From: Magnetococcales bacterium
Lineage (GTDB): Bacteria; Pseudomonadota; Magnetococcia; Magnetococcales; Magnetaquicoccaceae
DNA: 64,000 nt
Reading direction: 5' to 3'
NCBI GenBank assembly: GCA_015234115.1
Contig: JADFWP010000006.1
Span: 21,439-85,438, forward strand
This document shows positions 63,434 to 64,000 of the stretch, piece after piece. Positions within the stretch are counted from its first letter, which is position 1. Each line of letters begins with the position of its first letter. The notes beneath the pieces were generated by a model, which saw nothing but the letters and a program-made list of their open reading frames with translations, searched no databases and was not told the DNA's origin. A program made the translations under genes and the position numbers.

Positions 63434-63780
63434 TCACCCAAAATCGAAGGCCATCTGACTGCTCTCTGACGCTGCCGAGACCGGTCCACGCTTTGGATGT
63501 CGGGCACAGATTTCCCGGATACCATCCGCCAGAGCGTAGAATCGAAAATCCGGGATGCCGAACACCCGTTTGGCTGCCTTCATGAGATGCGTGGCCAGGA
63601 TGTCCAATTTGAGCCTGGTTCCCAAGATCACCGTGGTAAAAAAGGCCACCGCATTGACCAAAACGACCATGTTGCGTAGTCGCCCATAGGTCAGTACTCG
63701 GATATCCTCCAAACGGTAGCTCTGCTTGATGAAGCGGATCGCCTCCTCGATGCGCCATCGCGTCAGATAGCTGTTCACGA
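63434..63780 (-). pseudogene. IS4-family DDE transposase, C-terminal fragment
   Basis: About 115 codons of a transposase 3' end. The IS4 YREK signature is complete: Tyr, two residues, Arg, three residues, Glu, six residues, Lys in YLTRWRIEEAIRFIK, which supplies the third catalytic acid. The frame is cut at 63780, where sequence resembling an IS66 terminal repeat begins, so the 5' part should lie beyond the window. The GTG near 63778 is not a true start. Confidence 0.82.
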
Positions 63781-64000
63781 GTAAGCGTCCATTTCTCCCC
63801 AGGGTTCCCGGCTTCGACTGAATGATGCACCATCGTCCTCTACTTCAAATTTTTTCAGGAGGACGACAGGGTGGAAAAGATACTGCGGAGAACCCGTCAC
63901 GGGCGGGCGTTTTGGTTGGGGCACATTGAGGCGTGCGAACGTGCTGGAGGCACGGTACGGGCATACCTGCTGGAGCACGGTCTCAGCGAGCAGAGCTTTT
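63781..64000 (+). mobile_element. left end of an IS66-type insertion sequence (continues beyond window)
   Basis: It begins with GTAAGCGTCC, like the ends of IS66-family elements, and 70 bases later enters a tnpA-like accessory gene. It interrupts the IS4-type transposase gene. The right end and the target duplication (candidate 8 bases 63773-63780) are outside the window. Confidence 0.75.
63871..64000 (+). CDS. tnpA: IS66 family accessory protein TnpA (3' truncated by window end)
   Basis: GTG 63871 has AGGAGG eight bases upstream. The visible 43 residues (FWLGHIEACERAGGTVRAY, then LLEHGLSEQSF) show the helix-turn-helix pattern of IS66 TnpA, whose usual form is FWxxHIxAxxxSGxTxxxYCxxHGLS. TnpA acts with TnpB and the main transposase. 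The gene runs past the window, so integrity is unknown. Confidence 0.8.
   Translation, partial: MEKILRRTRHGRAFWLGHIEACERAGGTVRAYLLEHGLSEQSF

Noticed and set aside
63775..63978. 67-codon minus-strand frame in the IS66-type end
   Set aside because: The plus strand carries a TnpA-like start with AGGAGG; the minus frame is its shadow.

Overview
The window is about 64 kb of GC-rich, densely packed DNA from a Gram-negative proteobacterium. The order ileS - lspA - small lipoprotein - two M16 peptidases is typical of Alphaproteobacteria and relatives. Together with the large number of PAS/FIST/hybrid-kinase proteins, decaheme cytochrome, Rpn-type nucleases and GC-rich interspersed repeats, it suggests a Magnetococcia-like or other deep alphaproteobacterial lineage. 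That placement is inference; no rRNA or tRNA gene is present to confirm it.

Layout. (1) 1-9942: the tail of a transporter-type histidine kinase, a bacteriohemerythrin, then an operon of a GAF/PAS sensor without output domain, a very large hybrid kinase and an HD-GYP response regulator. (2) 10011-10520 (minus): bacterioferritin. (3) 10818-27791: ten co-oriented genes, mostly overlapping or a few bases apart: Tat-type polyamine-like binding protein, membrane kinase, FIST protein, cytosolic hybrid kinase, HD-GYP regulator, diheme peroxidase-like cytochrome, a third large kinase, a membrane flavin/[2Fe-2S] reductase, a b-type membrane cytochrome and a membrane-anchored ten-heme cytochrome. It looks like one operon joining signalling, c-di-GMP turnover and electron transfer. 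(4) 27788-28982: a decayed RTX C-terminus and an Rpn-type nuclease gene. (5) 29409-43117: mostly housekeeping genes (ileS, lspA, M16 pair, cysZ, rtcB, cca, TrmA/RumA-type RNA methyltransferase) with small zinc-ribbon, lipoprotein and unknown membrane proteins. (6) 43210-57320 (minus): cell-surface genes: a FecR-TPR-beta-barrel protein, a 1435-residue RTX protein with an embedded caspase/legumain-like domain, two Ig-repeat/DUF1566 proteins, a broken and partly duplicated Rpn gene and an intact Rpn gene. (7) 57862-63054: a second FIST - hybrid kinase - response regulator operon, paralogous to that in (3), but with a GGDEF output instead of HD-GYP. (8) 63382-64000: an IS4-type transposase fragment cut by the start of an IS66-type element.

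How the genes work together. The kinases share the same His kinase/receiver/Hpt architecture, and all five complete kinases end in a related helical module of about 70 residues that I cannot name. Their neighbouring regulators either degrade (HD-GYP, two copies) or make (GGDEF, one copy) c-di-GMP. The window therefore appears to be a c-di-GMP decision hub taking input from periplasmic ligands, FIST-bound small molecules, possibly heme/oxygen and, by gene linkage, respiratory electron flow. The surface genes (RTX and Ig-repeat proteins) are plausible downstream targets, but nothing in the sequence links them directly.
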